Source: CAZOZZ01 sp965262425
GTDB taxonomy: Bacteria > Acidobacteriota > Terriglobia > 20CM-2-55-15
DNA length: 64,000 nucleotides
Direction of reading: 5' to 3'
NCBI GenBank assembly: GCA_965262425.1
Contig: OZ253536.1
Span: forward strand, 5,828,001 to 5,892,000
Of the stretch, positions 35,806 to 44,518 are shown piece by piece. The notes below the pieces were generated by a model. The model saw nothing but the letters and a program-made list of their open reading frames with translations, had not been told where the DNA came from and made no database searches. Numbering within the stretch: the stretch's first letter is position 1; each line of letters opens with the position of its first letter. The translations under genes and the position numbers were made by a program.

Positions 35806-37053
35806 GTGGTTGAACGGGAGGCGGAGACCGGGCGAGAGCTGGGAGTCAGCACGCGGCCGGCATGGTCTGGCCTGCGGCTCTGGCTCCTGGATCTCGCCGC
35901 CGATGTCTCCGAGAGCGAGACGGATCACACGGAGCCCGAAGTTCTTGCATCGGACCGAATCTGGATCGGAGCGGACGGAAGAGCGCGCTGGCTGGATTTC
36001 TCAGTTTCGGGTGACGTTCCTCCCGCCACAGACGATTCCGACGGTCATGGTGGGCTGCCGACCCTCCAGGCTGTTCTTTCCGAAGCCACCTCGAACGCGC
36101 GGCCGCTCGGCGACGGATCACACGGTGAGATCCCTCCGCTTCCTCTGGCTGCGTCTCGATTCCTGAGACGTCTCAAACAATCCGGCTTCGACAGCTTTTC
36201 CGAGCTGCTGGGCACACTCCGTTCACTGGCGGTTGCGGACGCGGTGGTGAGGAAACGACACCGGTTCGCGCAAATACTCATGTGTGGTGCCCTTCCGGCG
36301 TTCCTTGCGGTAGCTATCGGTATTTTTGCCTACGTGGCGCAGCGGAGCGAGTGGGTCCGCCTGGACGACCTCCTGACACAGGTGGAGATCAGGCGGCCTC
36401 GGATCGAACAAGGCAACAACGAAGAGATGATTCGCTCGCTCGAAATCGTGATCGCCTCTCGATTCCGGACGATCGTCGGGGACCTTAAGCTCTGGACTGC
36501 TAGCTTGCCTCCAAGTCAACGCGAGCGCCTCGAGGACGCTCAGGACATGATCGACCGCCATCCGGGCGTGACCGCTTCCGAGCTCCGGGATGCGGAAGCG
36601 CAGCTCGAGCCGCTGCTTGCACAGGTCGAGGCCCGCAATCAACGTAGAGTGTCGGACGGCCGCTCGGTTTCTTTTTCCATGACGCTACTCGCCCAGTTCG
36701 GGCTTCTCTCCACGGTTTTGTTTCGAGGGGGAATGTTGTTGCGTCTGTTCGGCATGGCGGTCGTCGACGCCAAGGGCCGGCCGGCCGCGTTCTGGCGGGT
36801 GCTTGCGAGAGGAACAATAGTCTGGGGCACTGTCATCGTCCTGTTCCCGGGGTACTGGGATCGTTCATTCCTGCTCAGCCGGCTTATCCCTTTCGACGCG
36901 CTGCGCGAGATGTCCGCAGCTGTTGGAGATTACGGATGGCTGGGCGTCGCGCCGTCTCTGTTCTTGATCACCGCCGCAGCGGCCTGGGCCGTGTTCCACC
37001 CCGCCCGTGGTCTGCAGGACCGGCTCGCCGGAACCTACCTCGTCCCTAGGTAG
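35806..37053 (+). CDS. RDD-type membrane protein with vestigial kinase N-terminus (probably 5' truncated)
   Basis: 415 residues from a GTG. Near the N-terminus, RIWIGADGRARWLDF resembles the NVxIxxxGRxKLLDF end of a kinase catalytic loop, but no glycine loop, Lys or HRD is present. Further on are a membrane helix (FAQILMCGALPAFLAVAIGIF), a helical region, more membrane segments and a C-terminal RDD-like signature (FGMAVVDAKGRPAAFWRVLA; HPARGLQDRLAGTYLVPR). An in-frame stop lies just upstream (~35778). It therefore looks like the 3' part of a kinase-RDD fusion whose ATP lobe was lost. Confidence 0.6.
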   Translation: MVEREAETGRELGVSTRPAWSGLRLWLLDLAADVSESETDHTEPEVLASDRIWIGADGRARWLDFSVSGDVPPATDDSDGHGGLPTLQAVLSEATSNARPLGDGSHGEIPPLPLAASRFLRRLKQSGFDSFSELLGTLRSLAVADAVVRKRHRFAQILMCGALPAFLAVAIGIFAYVAQRSEWVRLDDLLTQVEIRRPRIEQGNNEEMIRSLEIVIASRFRTIVGDLKLWTASLPPSQRERLEDAQDMIDRHPGVTASELRDAEAQLEPLLAQVEARNQRRVSDGRSVSFSMTLLAQFGLLSTVLFRGGMLLRLFGMAVVDAKGRPAAFWRVLARGTIVWGTVIVLFPGYWDRSFLLSRLIPFDALREMSAAVGDYGWLGVAPSLFLITAAAAWAVFHPARGLQDRLAGTYLVPR

Positions 37054-37117
37054 CGCCTGTGACGAGGCCAGAAACATGTTCACACACGGGACAGCACACG
37101 AATGAAGGGGGGTCGAC

Positions 37118-37480
37118 ATGCGAAAAGCGCTATTGATATTCATCGTCTTTGGCGGACTGGTTATTTTCGCCTCTTTGCGGGCTTCCGGATCCAGAGCCGG
37201 CTTATGGTTTGAAATAACGGGCGCTATCCTGGCCGTTGTGGTCGGAGCCTGGATGGTGGTCTTTGGGGCACTCCTTAGATTTCGCCGCGTGAATCCGAGT
37301 CGGGTCTGGGGATACTCCTCGAACGGCACGGTCTTGACCGGGATCGGTGCCATCCTTTTGTTTTTTGACGCCCTACCGGTGCTGCGAGATTTCGAATTTG
37401 AACTCGCTGGGGTTCTTTGGATGGCGGGCGCGGCCGCTCTCGTTGTGGGCGCGTATCTGGAGAGGGGCGAGCGGGGGTAA
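37118..37480 (+). CDS. Small integral membrane protein, unknown function
   Basis: 120 residues with about four hydrophobic helices (ALLIFIVFGGLVIFASL, ITGAILAVVVGAWMVVFGALL, TVLTGIGAILLFFDALPVL, LAGVLWMAGAAALVVGAYL). GGGGGG five bases before the ATG gives a plausible ribosome site. It follows the RDD gene by 64 bases and may be cotranscribed. No family recognised. Confidence 0.6.
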   Translation: MRKALLIFIVFGGLVIFASLRASGSRAGLWFEITGAILAVVVGAWMVVFGALLRFRRVNPSRVWGYSSNGTVLTGIGAILLFFDALPVLRDFEFELAGVLWMAGAAALVVGAYLERGERG

Positions 37481-37509
37481 GTAAAACAAGCGGGCCCAAG
37501 CGCGTTTCA

Positions 37510-38476
37510 TCAATTCCGCCCAGGAGTAGTTCCGCGGATGTGGAACCGCGCGAAGCTCCACCGCCAGGGGCCGGGGGGCCGGAGCGACGGCCCCTCGAGG
37601 GCGAACGATTCCGTGATGAGCCCGGATGTCGGAGTACCAGCGGCGTCGGGTATCGGCCGAGGCTCTGCGTCAGCTTCGGTGGGCACAATTCGGGCCCTCC
37701 ATTTGGCCGCTGGCGCGAGGATTCCGCTGTAGCGAACCAGGTGAGTTCGTGGAGCGGGCACGAGCGCCGAAAGTCGTTCCAGCAACTCCAATCCTTCAAA
37801 CACCACATGCGTCGTCCCGTCCGACCAGGGGCGTTTGAAGCGATAAAGCAGTCGGCCGTTTACGAGCGGCTCGAGACGTTCGATCGCGAGCGGTGGCCGG
37901 GCGCAATACCTTGCCAGACGTTCCAACCGCTGGCGGAGACGTTCGCGTGCAGGCTGAAACCGTTGACGCTGGCGCACCGCGGGCTGGCCAGAACCTCGAC
38001 TCTCTCGGGATCGACCTGATCCCCTTTGCGGGTCACCAGGGACGGCCGGCATTAGGTCCAAATGCCGGCCTGCCGGATATGGAGGCGGCGTACAGGCCGG
38101 CCAACCAGGGTTGGTCGCGTAGGAGAGGATCGGCCTCTTCAGGATCGCAGTCGGGTCCCAGGCCACGACCGAGCAGCCATTTCGGAATTCTTTCGGACAA
38201 AGACACCGTCTGTCGAGCGATCTCGCGAACTTCTGGGGCCGGCAGCACACGAAACCTCGGATTACCGTCGTCATCGGCCGCGTAGACGCCATCGATGGCC
38301 AACATGTGTAGGTGCAAGTTTAGATTTAGAGCCGAACCGTAACGTTGTATGAAGATCACGGCGCCGCACTGCGCATTCGGCATGGCGCTCGATTGGTTGG
38401 CCCGGCGAATCAGTGAGCCAATGATAATTCGCTTCAAGCGAGGGGTTCTTGGCCTCGGCCTCATTTGCGATCTCAA
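37510..38476 (-). pseudogene. IS91-family transposase pseudogene
   Basis: Read on the minus strand: CGAVIFIQRYGSALNLNLHL.., DGVYAADDDG and DPLLRDQPWLAGLYAASISG are diagnostic of the Y2 transposase of IS91. The frame then shifts to ..SPRCASVNGFSLHANV and shifts again to LARYCARPPLAIERLEPLVN, LLYRFKRPWSDGTTHVVFEG and LVRYSGILAPAAKWRARIVP. The N-terminal zinc-binding part is missing. At least two frameshifts and a 5' truncation make it dead. Confidence 0.75.
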
Positions 38477-38867
38477 CCAGGTTGTGAACGACTCTTGCTG
38501 ATGCCGGCCGGTCCAAGCTAGATTTCAAGTTCCCGAGTGTTTCCCGGAAAACGTCTTGCGTAGCAGGCCACCCGACGATGACCCTATCGCGTCCCTCGAG
38601 CTGATCTTGCAGGTCCGGGCTTGCCAACAAGGAGATCAGGGCGGCAGTCGACAACGATTGTTCGGATTGCGCATCTTCACGGTCAGAAGCGGAAACCAGC
38701 TCGCGTTTTTTTGCCTGGCTGCATTTTCCGTGAGCCTCTGCGAACGCGCCTGTCGAGCGGGGACTCAGGAGCAATCGATCTGCCAGGGCCTCCCGCATGG
38801 CTTGGCATTGGCTATGCCCCATTGTCTTGAGTGATGTACATGAGCGACGGGGCCCGATCGAGACCAA
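38400..38867 (-). pseudogene. Truncated unknown gene abutting the IS91 relic
   Basis: The frame contains a coherent-looking stretch (STAALISLLASPDLQDQLEG, RDRVIVGWPATQDVFRETLG, RPASARVVHNLVEIANEAEA) before running into the antisense of the IS91 remnant around 38400. Family not recognised. Either a real gene whose 3' end was removed by IS91, or a chance frame. Confidence 0.3.
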
Positions 38868-39004
38868 CCCTCAAACTGCAGAGTCTATCGAGTCTGATAG
38901 GCTCGGCTCGTCAATCTGACCAAATTCACCCTCCTTCCTATTCTGGTAGCCGACACGCTTACTGGGGCTATCTGGGTGTTCCCTTTCCTCCTACCCATTG
39001 TGAC

Positions 39005-39033
39005 TTGATTCAAAGGTGGCCCCTGTGTACAAG
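39005..39033 (+). promoter_or_regulatory. Candidate promoter for the exported protein gene at 39078
   Basis: TTGATT (39005-39010), 17 bases, TACAAG (39028-39033), about 45 bases before the ATG. The spacing is ideal, the hexamers only moderate. Confidence 0.3.
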
Positions 39034-39077
39034 GGAGACTGTTGCGCCACCACCGGTCGCTTCAACCAGGAAGACAC

Positions 39078-39683
39078 ATGCAATTAGGAATTCGATTCGG
39101 ATCCGCCATTCTTGCAGGCTTAGCCGTCGCGTTTCTTCTTGGGTCGATGTTCGGTCCCGACATCGTGTCGGCCCAGAACAAGTCGTCGAAAAAGTCAGAT
39201 AAAAAGGGCGCTTCGGTAGTTTTGCCCACTGCGTTTGACGTCCAGGCCGCCGATCCTTCCGTTGTTGACCTTGGAGGTGTTGATCCCGAAACAGGTCTTA
39301 TCGTGGTTTTCTCTCATTCCCGCACGCCTGTTGTCGTCTCGGATCCGACAACGGGCGAACCTATTGACGACCTTGTTGAACGCAATTTCACGCTTGATCA
39401 AATCGGCGGTCTCCAGGCGTGCGGTCTCGACGCACCTCCACCGTTTCTTCCGGGGGACGCATTCGAGCCGACACCTTTCAGCCTGGCCGTTCGGAACTTC
39501 GGCAATGGCCTCTATTCGGTCGATGTGGTTCCCGGGGAGGGTTGCGTGGCGGGCGGAGATATCGGGCTGCAGATCAGTGTTCGAGACGGGATTCGTCAAG
39601 GCCGAACGGCCGGACGGGGTTTCGCTAACGGTCCGTACTGCCTCGGCCCAACGGGAAGTTTTGATCCACGCTGCACTTTCTAA
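39078..39683 (+). CDS. Exported protein of unknown function
   Basis: 201 residues. Signal peptide MQLGIRFGSAILAGLAVAFL with cleavage after IVSAQ, then a Lys-rich linker (NKSSKKSDKKG) and a beta-rich domain with four cysteines (QACGLD, EGCVAGG, PYCLG, DPRCTF) that could form two disulphides. AGGAAG four bases upstream supports the ATG. No family recognised; the compact Cys-containing mature domain suggests an extracytoplasmic protein. Confidence 0.7.
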   Translation: MQLGIRFGSAILAGLAVAFLLGSMFGPDIVSAQNKSSKKSDKKGASVVLPTAFDVQAADPSVVDLGGVDPETGLIVVFSHSRTPVVVSDPTTGEPIDDLVERNFTLDQIGGLQACGLDAPPPFLPGDAFEPTPFSLAVRNFGNGLYSVDVVPGEGCVAGGDIGLQISVRDGIRQGRTAGRGFANGPYCLGPTGSFDPRCTF

Positions 39684-39765
39684 AGAAAGCTAGAACTTCG
39701 GCTCAGACCGTTCCGCGCCGGGGGTGGAACGGGGCGTGTAACGCAGGACCAAAATCCTCCGTGCG

Positions 39766-39836
39766 GATAAGCGGCGTAAGCAGGGTCTGACGACTATGGC
39801 AGTACTGACAGTGTCGTCGTTGGGGCGTTATGTCGA
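39766..39836. repeat. 70-bp dispersed sequence, copy 2 (see 12139)
   Basis: GATAAGCGGCGTAAGCAGGG.. matches 12139-12208 with scattered changes. Here the sequence upstream (39703-39765) continues without a group II intron. The surrounding 39684-40190 region holds no convincing intact gene. On the minus strand at 40080-40185 there is a scrap reading LNPLQEVQTTRLELEIEALR.., cut by IS630-A2. Confidence 0.5.
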
Positions 39837-40190
39837 GTTGCAGGAGGCCGACCGGGGGCAGAACGGCGGAAACAAGACGAAAATCCATGCTGTGCACACA
39901 GAGTCGCAGTGATCGGGGCGCCACGTGCGCGTTCGAGCCGTGTTCAGAAACAGTCTGGCGGAGCGGGATGCAAGGAGGCGGCCGGGGCAATGGGTGGTGC
40001 GCGATGATCGGACGCGGAAAATGTCACCGAGGTCGTGTGGCCCTTGTCGGAGAGCGCGCGAGCCTGAGGGCACGGATTAAGATCATGTCCACGAATCCAT
40101 GCTCGCAAAGCTTCGATCTCCAGCTCTAATCTCGTGGTTTGCACTTCTTGAAGGGGGTTCAGCGCACGAGCATCGACTACATGTAAGCTA

Positions 40191-41342
40191 GTGTAGTCCG
40201 CCAGAATTAATGAGATGTAAGTGCTTGTCCAACGTCTGATATAGATATGAGGAAAGCACCGAGGGTTGATCTTGATGTTCAGGTACGAAAGGAACTGGAA
40301 CGACTGAGGCGAAGCCGTAGTACATCGGTACGGTTGGCGGAACGATCCCAAATTGTGTTGCTGGCGGCTGAGAGTCTGAGGAACGAGGAGATTGCAGCAC
40401 GGCTGAAGATGACGCTTCAGAAGGTTGGCCGATGGCGTGCTCGTTTCGCCAAACATGGATTGGGAGGCATTGAGAAGGACGCGCCGCGAAGCGGCCGGAT
40501 TCCCTCCATCAGCGCACGGAAGCGGGCCCGGATTGTAAAGAAGACGATTGAAGAGAAGCCCCCAAACGCCACGCATTGGAGCCGTACCTCGATGGCAAAG
40601 GCGACCGGAGTCAGTGATTCGACGGTCGGGAGAATATGGCGGGCCCATGGCCTGAAGCCACACCTGTCAGGAACCTTCAAGCTGTCCAACGACAAACAAT
40701 TTGCCGAGAAGCTGGAGGATGTGGTCGGTCTGTATCTGAACCCACCGGAAAACGCCATCGTCTTGTCCTGTGATGAGAAGAGCCAGATGCAGGCACTGGA
40801 CCGCACCCAGCCCGGGTTACCGCTGAAGAAGGGGCGGTGTGGCACCTTGACCCACGACTACAAACGCAACGGAACCACCACGATGTTCGCCGCGCTCAAT
40901 ACCCTGGACGGCTCTGTGATCGGGACTTGCATGCCGAAGCATCGGCATCAGGAATGGATTCGGTTTCTCAATCAGATCAAACGCTCCGTGCCTAAAGACA
41001 AGCAGATCCACATAATCTGTGACAACTATGCGACCCACAAGCATCAGAAAGTTGTCGACTGGCACAAGCGCAACCCGCGCTTTCATGTGCACTTCACACC
41101 GACCAGTGCGTCGTGGCTGAATATGGTCGAACGTTTCTTCCGGGATCTTTCAGAGCAACGGCTTCGGCGCGGAGTTTTCCATTCGGTTCCAGAGTTAATC
41201 CAGGCCGTTGAGGACTATGTCGACGGTCACAATCAGAGCCCTAAGCCGTTCATCTGGACCGCGCAGGCTTCCGATATTCTTGAGAAAGTCCGACGCGCTC
41301 GAAAGAAGCTGGTTAAAGTGCACTCTGTTTGACGGGGACCAC
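40191..41342 (+). mobile_element. IS630-family element, subtype A, copy 2
   Basis: 1152 bp between TA at 40189-40190 and TA at 41343-41344. The right-hand TA is shared with the next element (subtype B copy 2), so the two form a head-to-tail tandem with no other DNA between them. Confidence 0.9.
40247..41332 (+). CDS. IS630-family transposase (subtype A, copy 2)
   Basis: 361 residues, identical in sequence to the product at 27318-28403 as far as read; the one base difference noted is silent. HTH segments and the DDE residues (CDEKSQM, CDNYATH, WLNMVERFF) are intact. Confidence 0.93.
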   Translation: MRKAPRVDLDVQVRKELERLRRSRSTSVRLAERSQIVLLAAESLRNEEIAARLKMTLQKVGRWRARFAKHGLGGIEKDAPRSGRIPSISARKRARIVKKTIEEKPPNATHWSRTSMAKATGVSDSTVGRIWRAHGLKPHLSGTFKLSNDKQFAEKLEDVVGLYLNPPENAIVLSCDEKSQMQALDRTQPGLPLKKGRCGTLTHDYKRNGTTTMFAALNTLDGSVIGTCMPKHRHQEWIRFLNQIKRSVPKDKQIHIICDNYATHKHQKVVDWHKRNPRFHVHFTPTSASWLNMVERFFRDLSEQRLRRGVFHSVPELIQAVEDYVDGHNQSPKPFIWTAQASDILEKVRRARKKLVKVHSV

Positions 41343-41344
41343 TA

Positions 41345-42495
41345 GTGTAGTCCGTCACAGTTAATGTAACTTATTCAGATTTCCTACGTCTGAGTATATA
41401 TGAGGAGAGCACCGACGATTAAATTGGACATTCCTGTGCGGAAGGAACTGGAGCGACTGAGCCGAAGCCGCAGTGTGGCGGTCCGGTTGGCGGAACGATC
41501 TCGAATTGTCTTGCTGGCCGCCGGGGGTCTGGACAATCAGGAGATCGCTGCCAAGTTGGACATCACTCGTCAAAAGGCCGGACGTTGGCGCGATCGTTTC
41601 GTTGAAGATGGCCTCGGGGGAATCGAAAAGGACGCTTCCCGCAGTGGACGGATTCCCTCGATCGGCCGCCGGAAGCGGGCCCGGATCGTGAAGAAGACGG
41701 TCGAAGGGAAGCCTCCGAACGCCACGCACTGGAGCCGGTCCTTGATGGCCAGGGCAACCGGCGTCAGCGAGTCCACGGTAGGGAGAATCTGGCGGGCTCA
41801 TGGCTTGAAGCCTCATCTGGCACGCACCTTCAAACTTTCCAACGACAAACAATTTGTCGAGAAGTTGGAGGATGTGGTCGGTTTGTATCTGAACCCTCCG
41901 GAAAACGCCATTGTTTTGTCCTGCGATGAGAAGAGCCAGATGCAGGCCCTGGACCGCACGCAACCCGGGTTACCTCTGAAGAAGGGGCGGTGCGGCACCC
42001 TCACCCACGACTACAAACGCAACGGGACGACCACGATGTTCGCCGCGCTCAATACGCTGGACGGCTCGATTATCGGGACCTGTATGCCGAAGCATCGTCA
42101 TCAGGAATGGATCCGGTTTCTCAATCAGATCAAACGTTCCGTGCCGAAAGACAAACAGATCCATATCATTTGCGACAACTACGCCACGCACAAACATCAG
42201 AAAGTCGTCAACTGGTTGAAGCGCAACACGCGCTTTCATGTGCACTTCACACCGACCAGTGCATCCTGGCTGAACATGGTCGAACGCTTCTTCCGGGATC
42301 TTTCCGAACAACGGCTTCGGCGCGGGGTTTTCCATTCGGTTCCTGAGCTAATCCAGGCCGTGGAGGAATATGTCGGGGGTCACAATCAGAACCCGAAGCC
42401 CTTCATTTGGACCGCAACGGCTTCCGATATTCTTGAAAAAGTTCAACGTGCCCGAAAGAAGCTCGATAAGTTACAGTCTGTTTGACGGGGACCAC
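41345..42495 (+). mobile_element. IS630-family element, subtype B, copy 2
   Basis: 1151 bp between the shared TA at 41343-41344 and TA at 42496-42497. It ends only 20 bases before the TTG start of the ECF sigma factor gene, so it has displaced whatever promoter lay upstream. The element's right end carries TTGACG (42482-42487), pointing outward. Confidence 0.9.
41400..42485 (+). CDS. IS630-family transposase (subtype B, copy 2)
   Basis: 361 residues, matching the subtype B transposase at 29081-30166. HTH and DDE motifs are complete. Confidence 0.93.
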   Translation: MRRAPTIKLDIPVRKELERLSRSRSVAVRLAERSRIVLLAAGGLDNQEIAAKLDITRQKAGRWRDRFVEDGLGGIEKDASRSGRIPSIGRRKRARIVKKTVEGKPPNATHWSRSLMARATGVSESTVGRIWRAHGLKPHLARTFKLSNDKQFVEKLEDVVGLYLNPPENAIVLSCDEKSQMQALDRTQPGLPLKKGRCGTLTHDYKRNGTTTMFAALNTLDGSIIGTCMPKHRHQEWIRFLNQIKRSVPKDKQIHIICDNYATHKHQKVVNWLKRNTRFHVHFTPTSASWLNMVERFFRDLSEQRLRRGVFHSVPELIQAVEEYVGGHNQNPKPFIWTATASDILEKVQRARKKLDKLQSV

Positions 42496-42515
42496 TAGGT
42501 ACGGAGAGTCAAGAG

Positions 42516-43124
42516 TTGGTTGGAGCGAAAACATCGGCCGAAGCGACGGAAGGTGAAGGCACGGCGGCATCGGTTGACGCGAATTCGGATCAGAAGCTTG
42601 TTGCCGCGATTCTTAGCAAGAACCGCAAGGCCGCGGCGGAGTTCGTCTCGAAATATAGCGATCCGATTTACAGGTACGCCCGATACCGTCTGATGCCGCG
42701 GATCGACATGGTTGACGACATCGTCCAGGAGGTGTTCTTGGCGGCTTGGGACAACTTTGAATCCTACCGCGGTAAATCCTCACTCGAGGGCTGGCTGCTG
42801 GGGATCGCACGACACAAAGTAGAAGCCCACTACCGCCGGGAACTGCGGCGGCATCTCTCCTTCGACTCCGATCGCGATTCGGTTTCTGGTCCCATACATG
42901 TGCCGTCTATGGACTCCGACCTTGATCGTGAGCGCGCAAGAACGCAGACGCGCGAGATCCTCGCAGATCTGCCAGAATCGTACCGGCTGTTGCTGTTCTG
43001 GCGATATTGGGAGCGGCGCAGTCTTGCTGAGATTTCCTCAGAACTTGGAAAGACCGAAAAGGCCGTCGAACGCGCGCTGGCTCGCGCTCGAACACAGTTC
43101 AAGCGGAGATGGTACAGTGGATAG
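42516..43124 (+). CDS. ECF-family RNA polymerase sigma factor
   Basis: 202 residues. Region 2 includes FVSKYSDPIYRYARYRL and DDIVQEVFLAAWDNFESYRG; region 4 includes LPESYRLLLFWRYWERRSLA and EISSELGKTEKAVERALARA, the DNA-recognition helix. The start is TTG at 42516 with GGAGAG seven bases upstream; no in-frame ATG gives an intact region 2. The tandem IS630 pair ends 20 bases upstream, so its native promoter is separated and expression may depend on IS read-through. It overlaps a Cys-rich partner gene by 8 bases. Confidence 0.88.
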   Translation: MVGAKTSAEATEGEGTAASVDANSDQKLVAAILSKNRKAAAEFVSKYSDPIYRYARYRLMPRIDMVDDIVQEVFLAAWDNFESYRGKSSLEGWLLGIARHKVEAHYRRELRRHLSFDSDRDSVSGPIHVPSMDSDLDRERARTQTREILADLPESYRLLLFWRYWERRSLAEISSELGKTEKAVERALARARTQFKRRWYSG

Positions 43125-43485
43125 CGACGAGACAAGGAACGTGAACATCTCCAAAGATCCAGAAGACCTCTTCTTCGAACGCCTCGCTGAATTAGCCGAG
43201 CCGGGTGAAGAGAAGCTAAGGGCGCCGTCGCGCCTGAAGTCGAAGATCTATTCCAGTCTGGTGAGGCGGATGGAAGAATCGGGCCCCATTCTTGGGGTGG
43301 AACCCACCTGCGAGACGCACCGCCTGTGCGTATTCGAAGGTCTGATTCAAATCGCGCCGCTGCCGGAGAGCGTCGGTTCTGTTAACTTCTGTAAGTTTTG
43401 CCATGCCCGGGTCCTGGCGGAGCGTTTCGAGAGAGCTCCGATTTACTGGAGCGGTTGCCCGTACGTTACCTTTCAGGATCGCTAA
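43117..43485 (+). CDS. Small Cys-rich protein translationally coupled to the ECF sigma factor (candidate anti-sigma)
   Basis: 122 residues from GTG at 43117, with GGAG eight bases upstream inside the sigma gene. It overlaps the sigma stop codon by 8 bases. The N-terminal half is acidic and helical (PEDLFFERLAELAEPGEEKL, RLKSKIYSSLVRRMEE). The C-terminal half has cysteines in PTCETHRLCVFEG, NFCKFCHARVLAERFE and WSGCPYV, a possible zinc site. There is no membrane helix. The overlap and position suggest a soluble redox- or zinc-responsive anti-sigma factor. This is inference; the classical HxxxCxxC ZAS motif is not evident. Confidence 0.65.
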   Translation: MDSDETRNVNISKDPEDLFFERLAELAEPGEEKLRAPSRLKSKIYSSLVRRMEESGPILGVEPTCETHRLCVFEGLIQIAPLPESVGSVNFCKFCHARVLAERFERAPIYWSGCPYVTFQDR

Positions 43486-44162
43486 AAATAACGGACAAAG
43501 CCGACCAGGCTCTGGAAGTTCATCAGACTTCGTTTGCCAACTGGGTTGAGCCGCCGCCCGATCGGATTCGGCCCTATGAACTCGCTGAAGCTGTACCGCA
43601 CGGCCCAGCCTCGGCCTACCCGGACATCAACGCCGACTGCGGACCGCAGTACGATGGTCGTCTCCCGAAAGCTCGGCGGCGGAATCTGGACCGCGCCGAC
43701 CGCAACCAGGGTCCGTTCTTCCGTACTCTTGAAGCGCACCAGCCCGACGCCTGTCGAAAGGTACGGCCGGATCCGTTCACCCCGCGCCCTGAAATACAGG
43801 AGAAAATCCCCAACAACACTATTGTGGGAGCTTGTCCGCTCCTGTTCGAAAAGAGCCGCCCCGCCTGCGAACGCCTCGGTCGAAGTGAGTGTCAGGCGGT
43901 TCCTGTTCCAGATGTAGTTGCCCTGAAAGCTCACATAGTTATTCAGGGACCACCCCCCGAGGATGTCGAGGGCAAGCCCGTTCATGGGATTGTACAGCGA
44001 GACAGCCGAGCGGTCCGGCGTCGTGACGGATCGTCCATCTGCCGACAAGGTGGAGATGCCAACGATCACACCAAAGTAACCTTGCCCCCCTTGCGCCGAG
44101 AGCCTGCCCGCATTGAGGTGAACGGTCACACAGATCAGGGCCCCGATGATGAGAGTCTTCAT
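43482..44162 (-). CDS. Outer-membrane beta-barrel protein (OmpA-like/OMP_b-brl type)
   Basis: 226 residues. Signal peptide MKTLIIGALICVTVHLNAGRLSAQ, then alternating amphipathic strands (GYFGVIVGISTLSADG, YVSFQGNYIWNRNRLTL, RIRPYLSTGVGLVRFKS, WAVRYSFSEFIGPNPIG) ending SLVGFVRYF with the terminal Phe typical of BAM substrates. GGAG nine bases before the ATG at 44162. It is convergent with the sigma/Cys-rich pair, overlapping by 4 bases. The role is unknown; possibly a stress-related porin or structural protein. Confidence 0.78.
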   Translation of the reverse strand: MKTLIIGALICVTVHLNAGRLSAQGGQGYFGVIVGISTLSADGRSVTTPDRSAVSLYNPMNGLALDILGGWSLNNYVSFQGNYIWNRNRLTLTSTEAFAGGAALFEQERTSSHNSVVGDFLLYFRARGERIRPYLSTGVGLVRFKSTEERTLVAVGAVQIPPPSFRETTIVLRSAVGVDVRVGRGWAVRYSFSEFIGPNPIGRRLNPVGKRSLMNFQSLVGFVRYF

Positions 44163-44237
44163 ATTGAATCGCTCCGCAGACCCTTCCACCCTGGCTGGGG
44201 GCGCCCTGCACGTCGGATCCATCGTACACGATAAAAC

Positions 44238-44433
44238 GTCCTGAAGACGGCGACGTGATCGACATCCTCGTCCAGGCCCGTCGGGACGGGCGTGCGGCGC
44301 GGAGATTCTTTGCGAAAATTCTAAAGAGCCAGCGACGGGAACCGTTCCGCCTCGTGACCGACAAGCTGGAAAGTTGCCGTGTCGCACATCGCGCGTTTAT
44401 GCCCATGGTGAGGCATGACACAACTCGCTTTGA
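44238..44433 (+). pseudogene. IS6-family transposase fragment
   Basis: Plus-strand frame GDVIDILVQARRDGRAARRF, FAKILKSQRREPFRLVTDKL and HDTTRF matches the DDE region of the broken IS6 transposase at 15785-16483, but it is a diverged copy. Both ends of the gene are missing. Confidence 0.65.
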
Positions 44434-44518
44434 TTCGTGCTGTCGGCCAGAAAGACCATCACAAATCGTTCCCCGCCAGACCTCCCGGGCGACCGTCAGC
44501 CGCCCGGGGACGGTGGAA

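Noticed and set aside
42482..42510. Hybrid promoter from the IS630-B2 end (TTGACG) into the sigma factor leader
   Set aside because: No acceptable -10 box lies 16-18 bases downstream (AGAGTC); noted only as an outward -35-like hexamer.
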